NCBI GenBank assembly: GCA_903832775.1
Contig: CAILCX010000091.1
Span: forward strand, 1-57,585
Direction: 5' to 3'
DNA from: an uncultured Methylobacter sp.
GTDB taxonomy: Bacteria > Pseudomonadota > Gammaproteobacteria > Methylococcales > Methylomonadaceae
Length of the DNA: 57,585 bases
In this document: piece by piece, positions 40,318 through 48,952 of the stretch
How positions within the stretch are numbered: the first letter of the stretch is position 1
Layout: the number at the start of each line of letters is the position of its first letter
Position numbers and translations under genes: made by a program
Notes under the pieces: model-generated
Database searches by the model: none
The model's input: the letters and a program-made list of their open reading frames with translations, nothing else
What the model was told of the DNA's origin: nothing

Positions 40318-40575
40318 TTATGCCGCAACAATACTGATAAATCTGCGGTTATTAGGACCCTTAACCTGAAACTGCACTTTTCCGTCAGCTGTTGCAAATA
40401 AAGTATGATCCTTACCACATCCAACGTTGTCGCCAGGATGAAACTGTGTTCCACGTTGACGTACGATAATGTTACCTGCTGTTACACTCTCACCACCGTA
40501 ACGCTTAACACCTAATCTTTTCGCATTAGAGTCGCGTCCGTTACGGGTACTACCACCAGCTTTCTTATGAGCCAT
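40318..40575 (-). CDS. rpmA: 50S ribosomal protein L27
   Basis: The 85-residue protein starts [20 protein letters not shown], the universal L27 N-terminus whose tail reaches the peptidyl-transferase centre. It continues with [20 protein letters not shown] and [12 protein letters not shown]. It lies 17 bp after rplU. Confidence 0.99.
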   Translation of the reverse strand: MAHKKAGGSTRNGRDSNAKRLGVKRYGGESVTAGNIIVRQRGTQFHPGDNVGCGKDHTLFATADGKVQFQVKGPNNRRFISIVAA

Positions 40576-40592
40576 TTGTAATTCCTTATGTC

Positions 40593-40904
40593 TTAAGCAG
40601 AAATTCCAGTAATCTGGATTTCCGTATAGTACTGACGATGCCCCATTTGTTTCATATGGTGCTTACGTCTTCTGAATTTAATAATTTTTACTTTTTTATG
40701 TCTGCCTTGTGACAGAACAGTAGCAGTAACTTTTCCGCCTTCAATAAAAGGCATACCTACTTTAGTATCGCCGTCGGACTGAATCATCAGCACTTTATCG
40801 AACTCGATGCTATCGCCGGTGCCTAGCTCCAGTTTCTCTATTTTTAAGAAAGTACCTTCTTCTACGCGGTACTGTTTACCACCTGTTTGAATTACCGCAT
40901 ACAT
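40593..40904 (-). CDS. rplU: 50S ribosomal protein L21
   Basis: The protein has 103 residues: [20 protein letters not shown] at the start, and the C-terminal RNA-binding segment [20 protein letters not shown]. It binds 23S rRNA with L20. ATG 40904 has GGAG about 9 bp upstream; ATGs at 40919 and 40922 would lie before that site and are rejected. It is the first gene of the rplU-rpmA unit. Confidence 0.98.
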   Translation of the reverse strand: MYAVIQTGGKQYRVEEGTFLKIEKLELGTGDSIEFDKVLMIQSDGDTKVGMPFIEGGKVTATVLSQGRHKKVKIIKFRRRKHHMKQMGHRQYYTEIQITGISA

Positions 40905-40950
40905 CGGCGCAAGCTCCATCAAGCATTAATCTGTTTATAATGAACAGAAA

Positions 40951-40979
40951 ATTATATTTTTAAATCAAAGGCAAGTCAA
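40951..40979 (-). promoter_or_regulatory. Sigma-70 promoter of rplU-rpmA
   Basis: Read on the minus strand, TTGACT, a 17-bp spacer and TATAAT match consensus in 11 of 12 positions, about 50 bp before the rplU start. This fits a strongly expressed ribosomal-protein unit. Confidence 0.75.
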
Positions 40980-41161
40980 TCTAAATTAATTTAACAGCCA
41001 AAACATGTCACCGTAACAGCACAAATAATCTTGTAATTTTTCTTGCCTAATCAATCTGAATGGGCGATTAATGCTCTATTAAGTTATAATAGTCTAGCAG
41101 ACTTTGATTTTCATAGCTATCATCATGAAAAATAACCCAAACTTACAAGCAGCACTTTATA

Positions 41162-42172
41162 ATGGCATCGCACTTACAATCTTCCGCTAACATTCCTGCC
41201 TCCATTGATTTTGATTCAATCAAGAAATTGACTACAGCTGAGGCTAAAACCGTTGATCAGCTTATTATTAGCGAGTTAAGTTCTGATGTTGTCCTTATTA
41301 ATCAAATGGGCCACTATATCGTCGGCAGTGGTGGCAAACGCTTGCGCCCAATGCTGCTTTTACTTGCCGCAAAGGCTCTTGGAGGAGTTAGTGACAATCA
41401 CTTGCTTCTTGCCGCAGTAATTGAGTTCATCCATACCGCAACACTACTGCATGATGATGTTGTTGATGACTCTGACCTCAGACGAGGAAAAGAATCTGCA
41501 AATGCCGTATGGGGTAATGCTGCCAGCATCTTGGTTGGTGATTATCTTTATTCCAGCGCCTTTGAAATGATGGTCCGTACCGGCAATATGCGGGTCATGG
41601 AAATCCTGTCAAAAACCACCACAGCTATAGCGGAAGGTGAGGTCTTACAACTTCTAAATTGCAACAACCCTGAAACGACAGAAGAAAAATATCTTGAAGT
41701 CATTGCCAGAAAAACAGCAATTTTATTTAGCGCAGCAACTAAATTGGCCGCAGTGGTTGCCGACGCATCGATCGAAATCGAACAAGGACTTGCGCAATAT
41801 GGCCAACATTTGGGTATTGCCTTTCAACTTATTGATGACGCCCTGGATTACAAAGCAAGCAAAGAAGAATTAGGGAAAAATCTGGGGGATGATCTTGCCG
41901 AAGGCAAGCCAACATTACCACTGATTTACGCCATTCAAAACGGCAATCAAAACGAAGCAAAAATTATTATTGATGCGATAAAAAATGGTGACCGCGAAGC
42001 TTTCAACGAAGTCTATGCCGTCGTACAAAGCACCAAAGCTATTGATTATACAGAGCAACGTGCTCATGAAGAGGCGGAAAAAGCAATAACCGCCTTAAAT
42101 ATTCTTCCTGAATCAGAATTTAAAGAAGCCTTGGTTTTATTGGCAAAATTTTCTGTGCAACGTAATTATTAA
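41162..42172 (+). CDS. ispB: Octaprenyl diphosphate synthase
   Basis: The product has 336 residues and is a trans-polyprenyl synthase. The first Asp-rich motif is LLHDDVVDDSDLRRGK and the second is AFQLIDDALDYKA. GGKRLRPMLLLLAAKA and GKNLGDDLAEGKPTLPLIYA are also present. It makes the C40 side chain for ubiquinone from FPP and IPP. It is divergent from rplU, a conserved neighbourhood. A TATAAT lies at 41085-41090 but without a good -35. Confidence 0.95.
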   Translation: MASHLQSSANIPASIDFDSIKKLTTAEAKTVDQLIISELSSDVVLINQMGHYIVGSGGKRLRPMLLLLAAKALGGVSDNHLLLAAVIEFIHTATLLHDDVVDDSDLRRGKESANAVWGNAASILVGDYLYSSAFEMMVRTGNMRVMEILSKTTTAIAEGEVLQLLNCNNPETTEEKYLEVIARKTAILFSAATKLAAVVADASIEIEQGLAQYGQHLGIAFQLIDDALDYKASKEELGKNLGDDLAEGKPTLPLIYAIQNGNQNEAKIIIDAIKNGDREAFNEVYAVVQSTKAIDYTEQRAHEEAEKAITALNILPESEFKEALVLLAKFSVQRNY

Positions 42173-42203
42173 GCGCTTTTGACGTCATATAAAACAGAGC
42201 AGC

Positions 42204-42611
42204 CTAGCCTATAAGCAATGCATTATAGGCATGCACTTTTTCTAGTAGTCGATTGTATTTTAACTCAACCCTATCCATCATCTCGGTTAAAAAAATCGAT
42301 ATCTCAGCATCTTCAATATTTTCTGCCGCTGACAATATATAGCCTTCAAGGTTACTCATCGCATCGGCATCGACAATCTCATCAAAGAAAATCAGCGCAA
42401 CGGATGAATTGATAGCTTTAACCAGTTCATCATCAGACAAACGCTGTTCTAGCAACTGTTGCAGTGTATTAACCGCTTGAACCGTTTCTTGCGCTTTTAT
42501 ATTGATCGTTTGAAGCAGGCTAAAATTTTCGGTGAACTCTATAAATTCGTTGGCTGCCTTTTTAAGCTCATACAAGCGTAGCTCATGCTTTGTCTTTAAT
42601 GCTTGTTGCAT
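42204..42611 (-). CDS. Unrecognised helical protein
   Basis: The 135-residue protein lacks a signal peptide and is predicted almost wholly alpha-helical, with heptad-like Leu spacing (ELRLYELKKAANEFIEF, VNTLQQLLEQRL). It is acidic in the C-terminal half (ADAMSNLEG...AENIEDAE). I recognise no family. It converges with ispB and lies just downstream of the SulP gene on the same strand, though a hairpin lies between them. Confidence 0.65.
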   Translation of the reverse strand: MQQALKTKHELRLYELKKAANEFIEFTENFSLLQTINIKAQETVQAVNTLQQLLEQRLSDDELVKAINSSVALIFFDEIVDADAMSNLEGYILSAAENIEDAEISIFLTEMMDRVELKYNRLLEKVHAYNALLIG

Positions 42612-42686
42612 TGTTATATCCCGCTCACCATAAGTTATCTTTATTATAATTCAGATTTGTCTTTTCCGGTGAGCGAGGTTCTTATT

Positions 42687-42713
42687 ATCAGGCTCTTCAC
42701 TTAGAAGCCTGAT
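42687..42713 (-). terminator. Hairpin downstream of the SulP gene
   Basis: ATCAGGCT and AGCCTGAT form a perfect 8-bp stem with an 11-base loop, 21 bp after the SulP stop. There is no clear T tract, so it may be a weak terminator or 3'-end stabiliser. Confidence 0.4.
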
Positions 42714-42733
42714 GTTGGGTTTATATAGCTACA

Positions 42734-44326
42734 TTAGCTTTTTACCCGTTCATTTAGCACCACTAAAGACTCATGTTTCTTGATTTTTTCCTTACCATAT
42801 AAATCGATAACCTCAACCTTAATATTGTCATCTGGCGCAGTAGACAAAAAGTCTTCAATTGTTTCCAGTATGTCATGATCGATAAAATTGGCTTTGCTGG
42901 CATCAATAGTTACGCTGCTATTTTCTTTAATACGCAGGATAAATTTTCTCAGCAGCGCCTTGTTCAGGAAAGAAACATCTTTGTTGAATGACAACACATA
43001 ATGCGCGCCGTCCTGAATCAAGGTAATCGCCGCTGAATAATTGGCCTTGATCACAAAAAATATTCCAATAAACATACCAATTGCCATACCTTTTAATAAA
43101 TCAGTCAACAGAATGGCAAGCACAGTAAACACAAACGGGAGAAATTGGCTCATGCCTTTTTGGTAGAATTTTTTGAATATGGCCGGGTTGGCCAACTTGT
43201 AACCGGTATGCAATAAAATGGCTGATAAGCATGCCAGAGGAATGTAGTTAAGGTAATGTGCCAGAAACATCACGCTGAGCAACAAAAGCAGGCCATGCGT
43301 GAAACAGGCAATCCGGGTTTGTCCGCCCGCATTGATATTTGCCGCACTGCGCACGATAACTGCGGTGATGGGAAGTCCTCCGAGTAAACCACTGAGGATA
43401 TTACCCACTCCTTGAGCCTTTAATTCCCGGTTGGTCGGTGCGATACGCTTTAACGGATCAAGTTTATCTGTCGCCTCAAGGCTTAACAGCGTTTCCAGGC
43501 TCGCGATTATCGCAATTGTCACCGCAACCACATACACCTGCGGATTGGCAAGATAGCTAAAGTCTGGATACATGAAGTTTTTGAAAAAATCAGTAGTTTG
43601 TTCCGAGATAGGCAAACTGACCAGATGTTCGGAACTGACCGTCCAGGCAGGCGCAAATTGTGTCGCGACCAGATTATAGCCAACGCCCCACAGCACGGCG
43701 ATTAACGGGCCAGGAATCAGCTTGAGCAGTTTTTGTTTTTTTAACCATGCCGTGCTCCAGATAATCAACAGCAACAAGGCCACCCCGCTGATAATAATCG
43801 AACCTGGTGAAATAATGCCTAATGCATTAACCAGTTCGATAAAGCTTGAGCCCGCTGTTTCTTTCATATAGCTTTCGTCGCCTTCATAACTGCTATGGTA
43901 ACCGGTGGCATGGGGAATCTGCTTGATAATCAGAATTAAACCGATGGCCGCCAACATACCCTCAATTACGGCAGACGGAAAAAAAGCACCGATAATCCCT
44001 GCCCGCAGGTAACCCAACACAAGTTGTAAGATGCCCGCTAACACACAGGCAACCAGCAATCCCTGAAAACTGCCGAGTGTTTCAATGGCATTGAATACAA
44101 TCACGGTAAGACCTGCAGCAGGACCAGAGACACAAAGTTGCGACCCGCTTAACCAGGAGACGACTAGTCCACCGACCAAGCCGGCAATCAGCCCGGAAAA
44201 TAGAGGAGCTCCCGAGGCCAAGGCGATACCAAGACATAACGGTAAAGCGACCAGAAAGACCACCATACCGGCAGGTAAATCGTCTTTAAAATGGCGTAAA
44301 TAAAATTGAGTATGTTTTTGTATCAT
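42734..44326 (-). CDS. SulP family anion transporter, probable bicarbonate transporter
   Basis: The protein has 530 residues, with about 11-14 membrane helices. The SulP signature lies near the N-terminus (AGMVVFLVALPLCLGIALASG, SGPAAGLTVIV), followed by LGGLPITAVIVRSAANINAGG, and a reduced C-terminal STAS domain (residues about 445-520, VTIDASKANFIDHDILE). The family carries sulfate, bicarbonate or other anions. A beta-carbonic anhydrase gene lies 98 bp upstream on the same strand and a DAB-type locus is opposite, so bicarbonate is the likely substrate; this is inference. AGGA precedes ATG 44326. Confidence 0.9.
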   Translation of the reverse strand: MIQKHTQFYLRHFKDDLPAGMVVFLVALPLCLGIALASGAPLFSGLIAGLVGGLVVSWLSGSQLCVSGPAAGLTVIVFNAIETLGSFQGLLVACVLAGILQLVLGYLRAGIIGAFFPSAVIEGMLAAIGLILIIKQIPHATGYHSSYEGDESYMKETAGSSFIELVNALGIISPGSIIISGVALLLLIIWSTAWLKKQKLLKLIPGPLIAVLWGVGYNLVATQFAPAWTVSSEHLVSLPISEQTTDFFKNFMYPDFSYLANPQVYVVAVTIAIIASLETLLSLEATDKLDPLKRIAPTNRELKAQGVGNILSGLLGGLPITAVIVRSAANINAGGQTRIACFTHGLLLLLSVMFLAHYLNYIPLACLSAILLHTGYKLANPAIFKKFYQKGMSQFLPFVFTVLAILLTDLLKGMAIGMFIGIFFVIKANYSAAITLIQDGAHYVLSFNKDVSFLNKALLRKFILRIKENSSVTIDASKANFIDHDILETIEDFLSTAPDDNIKVEVIDLYGKEKIKKHESLVVLNERVKS

Positions 44327-44424
44327 GCTGATTATCCTAAGCTTCGATAAAGAGGGTGTATATAGACGCCCGTCTTGTTATTGTTTAAAATTACTATTGA
44401 AGAATGGCGTTGGCGGTTTTTACC

Positions 44425-45093
44425 TCAACGCGCAAGTGCGCTTAACTTAGGATGGTTAATCATTAAAGTATCCTCATAAAAGCTGACTTCACCGGTTTTA
44501 ATGTCGTGATTGCCGCCTACAATGCCAATCTCACCCGTTGCAATCATTTCCTTTAAAATAGGGCTACGCTCCAGAATGGCATGCACTGTTCTTTTTACAT
44601 TAAGTGTGGCTACTTTTTCCACAAACGCATCGTTACTTGAGTTACGGTTTTCTGTTTCGGTTTTTTCGTCATAAACCGCAGGCTGTATTTTGCTTAATAG
44701 GGCCGTCAGGTTGCCCATTTCCAAATGGTCGCAAGCGCCTTTTATCGCGCCGCATTTGCTATGGCCTAGAACCACGATTATTTTAGCGCCGGCCACCTTG
44801 CAACCAAATTCCATGCTGCCTAGAATATCTTCGTTAATAATATTGCCCGCAATACGAACACTAAAAACATCGCCCAAACCCTGGTCAAAAACCAGCTCAA
44901 CTGAAGTACGGGAATCTATGCAGCTTAAAATGACCGCAAAAGGATGTTGGCCATCGGATGTTTCATTCGCCTGTTGCAGCAGGTTACGGTTTACTTTAAG
45001 GTTATTTCCGAAGCGTTTATTGCCATCCTTTAATAAGTCCAATGCCATTGCCGGTGTAATGGTGGCTTGCATTTCTTTAGTTAATGTTTTCAT
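44425..45093 (-). CDS. Beta-carbonic anhydrase
   Basis: The protein has 222 residues. The zinc ligands are Cys58 in ILSCIDSRTS (with the Asp60-Arg62 dyad) and His111/Cys114 in VLGHSKCGAIKG, the beta-class pattern. It interconverts CO2 and bicarbonate. There is no signal peptide, so it should be cytoplasmic. It would convert bicarbonate imported by the SulP protein encoded next to it. The gene is divergent from the response-regulator gene, sharing a 101-bp control region. Confidence 0.96.
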   Translation of the reverse strand: MKTLTKEMQATITPAMALDLLKDGNKRFGNNLKVNRNLLQQANETSDGQHPFAVILSCIDSRTSVELVFDQGLGDVFSVRIAGNIINEDILGSMEFGCKVAGAKIIVVLGHSKCGAIKGACDHLEMGNLTALLSKIQPAVYDEKTETENRNSSNDAFVEKVATLNVKRTVHAILERSPILKEMIATGEIGIVGGNHDIKTGEVSFYEDTLMINHPKLSALAR

Positions 45094-45159
45094 TTTTAGT
45101 GGTTTTTGAGTTTAAGTTGCTTACGCTGTATAACTTGGTAGCACTTATCCTAGCCCCTT

Positions 45160-45178
45160 AACCTTTCAATAACCTTTC
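45160..45178 (+). promoter_or_regulatory. Candidate OmpR-type binding site (11-bp direct repeat)
   Basis: AACCTTTC-AAT-AACCTTTC is an exact direct repeat of 8 bp with an 11-bp period, the head-to-tail geometry bound by OmpR/PhoB-type dimers. It ends 16 bp before the response-regulator ATG, in the region shared with the divergent carbonic anhydrase gene. A single 7/8 half-site lies at 47320-47327 before the next operon. Confidence 0.45.
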
Positions 45179-45194
45179 GCAACACCCGGAGTTC

Positions 45195-45869
45195 ATGAAT
45201 ATTTTATTAATAGAAGATGATGCCGTTCTGGCCGATGGTTTGACTCACACCCTAAGCTCTAGCGGCTATTTGGTGACAGGTGCAACGTCCGGTCGTTACG
45301 CGGAACAGCTACTTCTGGCGCAAGATTTTGATTTGATCATACTGGATTTAGGGCTACCCGATATGGACGGCCTGGAATGGTTACGCAAACTGCGTAGCCG
45401 GAAAATTCCATTACCTATTTTAATTCTGACTGCGCGTGACGGTGTTAACGACAGAATCAACGGCATTGAGCAGGGTGCCGATGACTATATGACCAAACCA
45501 TTTGAACTTAGAGAATTGGAAGCTCGGGTCCATGCTTTGATTCGGCGTTGTTACGGCGGATTTAGTAACGATATTGTGAACGGTCGTTTGGCGCTGGATA
45601 GTCAAAACCATCAAGTCTTGGTGGATGACCAGACGATTAATCTGTCTGCGAGGGAATATGGCGTATTGGAAATACTACTGCTGCAAGCAGGGAAAGTCGT
45701 CAGCAAGGACCGCATCGCGCAACGTCTTGCCGTGGATGGGGATGCGTTGACCGATAATGCTGTGGAAATCTATGTGCATCGCTTGCGCAAGCGTATAGAA
45801 CCCTACGGCGCAGTGATCCGAACGGTGCGCGGACTCGGTTATTTACTGGAGCGGTCAGCTGATGAATAA
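45195..45869 (+). CDS. OmpR/TctD-family response regulator
   Basis: The protein has 224 residues. The receiver domain has acidic pocket Glu7-Asp8-Asp9, phosphoacceptor Asp51 (ILDLGLPDMDG), Thr79 and Lys101 (MTKPF). The C-terminal winged helix (residues 125-220, INLSAREYGVLEILL, VEIYVHRLRKRI, RTVRGLGYLL) binds direct repeats. It overlaps the kinase gene by 8 bp. Placed between the SulP/carbonic anhydrase genes and the DabA operon, it is the obvious candidate regulator of both. The signal is unknown. Confidence 0.93.
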   Translation: MNILLIEDDAVLADGLTHTLSSSGYLVTGATSGRYAEQLLLAQDFDLIILDLGLPDMDGLEWLRKLRSRKIPLPILILTARDGVNDRINGIEQGADDYMTKPFELRELEARVHALIRRCYGGFSNDIVNGRLALDSQNHQVLVDDQTINLSAREYGVLEILLLQAGKVVSKDRIAQRLAVDGDALTDNAVEIYVHRLRKRIEPYGAVIRTVRGLGYLLERSADE

Positions 45870-47235
45870 ACAGCGCAGCCTTAAGACAGACATTCTTTTG
45901 CGCCTGGCCGTGCCGCTGATTTTGTTCATCAGTTGTGAATCAGTGCTGTCCTATTTTGTCACCTTGCATCATGTAGACGTGGCTTATGATCGCTGGCTGC
46001 TCGATTCCGCAAGGTCATTAACCCAGGAAATCAAGGTGCGTGATGGCAAGATAGTTGTGGAATTGCCTCCCGCCGCCTTGGAAATTTTCAAATGGGATGA
46101 CGCAGACAAAACCTATTTCAAGATAATCTCGGCACAACAGGGCATGATAGCGGGCGATAAATTCGTTCCTGAACCTACTGATGTTGAAACCGAATGGGCT
46201 CACCCCGTCTATTTTGATGACGAGATGGCTGGCGAACCGGTCAGGGTGGTTTCGATGATGATTGCTCGTGAAAACAGCTCGGACAAGATTTTTGTTCATG
46301 TTGCCGAAACCCTGAATAAACGCCGCAGCATGATGATGGATATTTTGCTGGCCGATCTTGTGCCGCAGGTAGCTCTGGTTTTGCTTGTCGGCATTTATCT
46401 GGTGATCGGCGTAAAACGAGGCTTGCAACCGCTGCATGTCTTGGCCGATGAAATTGCCCGGCGCTCATCGCGTGATTTGCGGCCCATTCCTGAGCAGCAT
46501 GTTTTTTTGGAAGTGCGTACGCTGACCGACACCATCAATGATTTACTGGATCGGCTGTCCTCGGCCATCGCTACCCAACAACGTTTTATTGCCAATGCCG
46601 CGCATCAATTGCGCACCCCGCTGGCAGGCTTAAAACTGCAAGTAGAACGCGCAGTACGTGAGCAGGATTTTTCGGCAATGAAACCGGCCCTGATGCACAT
46701 TCAGGATTGCGCCGACCGTATGTCGCATTTGACCACGCAATTATTGATCTTAGCCAGATCGGACCCCATCAATGGCGATTATGAACTACGGCCGGTAGAT
46801 CTGTGTAAACTGGCTAAAGAAACCAGTATGGACTGGGTACCTAAAGCGCTGCAGCGACACATCGAAATCAGTTTTGAAGGCTTAATGCAGCCGCTGTACG
46901 TTCAGGGCGATGCAGTTTTGTTGCGGGAATTACTGGCAAATTTACTGGATAATGCCATTTGTTACGGTCATGAACGAGGTAACATTATCGTTAAAGTCGA
47001 GTGCCAGCCCACGCCTCGCCTAAGTGTTGAAGATGATGGTCCGGGCATACCCGAGTATGAAATAGACAAGGTTTTCGAGCGCTTTTATCGTATCCCCGGC
47101 AGCCCCGGAGATGGTTGTGGCTTGGGGCTGGCAATCGTCAAGGAGTTGGCTGATCTGCATAAAGCACGATTAGCGTTAAGCCGTTGCAATGCAGCAGGCG
47201 GAACTCGTTTTGTTCTGGTTTTTAAAGAATCGTAG
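45862..47235 (+). CDS. Sensor histidine kinase (TctE/QseC-like)
   Basis: The protein has 457 residues. Two membrane helices (about 12-32 and 168-186) bracket a 2CSK_N-type periplasmic domain (YDRWLLDSARSLTQEI at its start). The H-box NAAHQLRTPLAGL carries phospho-acceptor His248. The ATPase domain has the N-box LLANLLDNAICYGH, G1 VEDDGPGIP and G2 GDGCGLGLAIV. TctE/QseC relatives sense small ligands, often carboxylates. It probably phosphorylates the regulator encoded just upstream (8-bp overlap). Confidence 0.93.
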   Translation: MNKQRSLKTDILLRLAVPLILFISCESVLSYFVTLHHVDVAYDRWLLDSARSLTQEIKVRDGKIVVELPPAALEIFKWDDADKTYFKIISAQQGMIAGDKFVPEPTDVETEWAHPVYFDDEMAGEPVRVVSMMIARENSSDKIFVHVAETLNKRRSMMMDILLADLVPQVALVLLVGIYLVIGVKRGLQPLHVLADEIARRSSRDLRPIPEQHVFLEVRTLTDTINDLLDRLSSAIATQQRFIANAAHQLRTPLAGLKLQVERAVREQDFSAMKPALMHIQDCADRMSHLTTQLLILARSDPINGDYELRPVDLCKLAKETSMDWVPKALQRHIEISFEGLMQPLYVQGDAVLLRELLANLLDNAICYGHERGNIIVKVECQPTPRLSVEDDGPGIPEYEIDKVFERFYRIPGSPGDGCGLGLAIVKELADLHKARLALSRCNAAGGTRFVLVFKES

Positions 47236-47423
47236 TAAAGACTCAGTAGATAGACAATTGTGGACGACATTGATTTTGAAAGGCTGTTGAAAGCTTGCAA
47301 TGTTAAACTTGTCCCTAGAAACCTTTTAACAGTTAACGGTTAATGCTTGCTCTGACTCGACCTTAACGTACAATTGCTTTCCCTTGAAACTACCCGACTA
47401 TCGAGCATAAGGAACATAAAATC

Positions 47424-48944
47424 ATGGGGATACTCAGCATACTGCTCTGGACTCCGGCTGTGGGGGCCTTGCTGCTGGCTTCAGTGCCAGGCAAGAACAT
47501 ACGGCTAATCCGTTACATCGCCAATTTGTTTGCTGCTATCGCTTTCCTATTAGTTTGTTGGCTGCTGAGCAACTATAACGCCCACGATGCTGAATTACAG
47601 TTTAATGAATATTTTCCGCTGAATCCACGATTAGGCAGCGCTTATGCGTTGGGCGTAGATGGTTTATCCATGCCGATGCTGGTGCTGGCGACCTTGTTGA
47701 CGGCTATGGCCTTGCTAGCCTCCTTCACCGTGTCCAGCAGCGTCAAGGGTTATCATGTTTGTATATTGTTGCTTGAGTTCGGCATGTTAGGGGTGTTTTT
47801 GGCTCAGGACTGGGCCTTATTTTATATCTTCTGGGAAGTGACATTAATCCCGCTGTTCTTTCTGATTGGTCGTTGGGGCGGTAAAAGACGGCACACGGCC
47901 AGTCTTAATTTCGTGCTGTACACGATGGGCGGCTCGGTATTTATGCTGATTAGTTTATTGGCAATCAGTCAGTATGATCTTGAACACGGTGGTTCCTTAA
48001 TGTCTTCGATGCATCAGGCGGCGCAAGACATGCCCAGATTTGAGCAGGTTTTAGTGCTGTTGGGTTTTGTGATCGGTTTTGGCGTTAAAATGCCGATTTT
48101 TCCGCTGCACGGCTGGTTGCCGCTGGCTCATGTCGAAGCGCCCAGTCCGGTCAGTATTTTACTGTCCGGTATTTTGCTGAAAATGGGCGCTTACGGTTTG
48201 ATCAGGGCGGTGGTGATGCTGCCGGAGGCCGCCAAGTTGTTGCAACCCTACCTGATTTTCCTGGGACTGTTCGGTATGCTTTATGGCGGTTTACTGGCCT
48301 GGCGGCAAAGCGATCTTAAAGCCATGATTGCCTATTCTTCGATCAGCCACATGGGCATAGTCTTGTTGGGTATTGCGACCTTGAATGAGATTGGCATTAC
48401 CGGCGCGGTGTTGCAAATGAGCGCTCACGGCCTGATTGCCGGTGCGCTGTTTCTGCTGGTGGGGTTGTTGTATGAGCGCACGCATACCCGCAACATCCAG
48501 GATTACCGTTCACTGATTCAGGTGATGCCGCGTTTTACATTGTTCATGACCTTAACCTTGCTGGCGGCGATGGGGCTGCCAGGTTCGGTGGGCTTTATTG
48601 CCGAGTTGCATACCTTGATTGGCGGCTTCAGTGCATTTGCCAGTCTTGGCTTAGGCCTAGTCGTGATGGTTTTCTTTAGCGTGAGTATGTTAATCGGCGC
48701 CGCTTACGCGATACGCACGATCAGCCTGCTCTTTACCGGGCCTAAATCCCCCCTCCCCCCCCTTTTTCAAAAGGGGGCGAGGGGGGATTTTCAGCTTGAA
48801 GACTTGAAAACGCCAGAACTATTGGCGGCCGGAATTCTGGTTGCGGGCATTGTGTTATTTGGCCTAGTGCCTGCGCCGCTGTTGGCTTTGTCCTCAGCCA
48901 CCATCAGTCAGATGAACACCGTCATCAGTCAGCGAATTTTATAA
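47424..48944 (+). CDS. NuoM-like proton-translocating subunit of a DAB-type system
   Basis: The protein has 506 residues and about 14 membrane helices. All key ionisable residues of the NuoM/Mrp antiporter family are present: Glu in FYIFWEVTLIPLFFLIG, Lys in FGVKMPIFPLHGWLP, Lys in ILLKMGAYGLIR and Glu in GSVGFIAELHTLIGG. It probably conducts protons to energise the DabA protein encoded next. Oddity: a 47-bp palindromic repeat (48744-48790) is read in frame and adds about 16 residues (441-456) before the last helix. This is not complex I itself, because no other nuo genes are present. Confidence 0.9.
   Translation: MGILSILLWTPAVGALLLASVPGKNIRLIRYIANLFAAIAFLLVCWLLSNYNAHDAELQFNEYFPLNPRLGSAYALGVDGLSMPMLVLATLLTAMALLASFTVSSSVKGYHVCILLLEFGMLGVFLAQDWALFYIFWEVTLIPLFFLIGRWGGKRRHTASLNFVLYTMGGSVFMLISLLAISQYDLEHGGSLMSSMHQAAQDMPRFEQVLVLLGFVIGFGVKMPIFPLHGWLPLAHVEAPSPVSILLSGILLKMGAYGLIRAVVMLPEAAKLLQPYLIFLGLFGMLYGGLLAWRQSDLKAMIAYSSISHMGIVLLGIATLNEIGITGAVLQMSAHGLIAGALFLLVGLLYERTHTRNIQDYRSLIQVMPRFTLFMTLTLLAAMGLPGSVGFIAELHTLIGGFSAFASLGLGLVVMVFFSVSMLIGAAYAIRTISLLFTGPKSPLPPLFQKGARGDFQLEDLKTPELLAAGILVAGIVLFGLVPAPLLALSSATISQMNTVISQRIL
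48744..48790. repeat. Intragenic 47-bp palindromic repeat
   Basis: AAATCCCCCC (48744-48753) is mirrored by GGGGGGATTT (48781-48790). Pairing continues inward through C-runs to a TTTTTCAAAA loop with two mismatches. It encodes KSPLPPLFQKGARGDF in frame. The C-run, TTTTTCAAAA, G-run layout resembles short palindromic repeats dispersed in many bacterial genomes. Confidence 0.75.
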
Positions 48945-48952
48945 TATTGACC

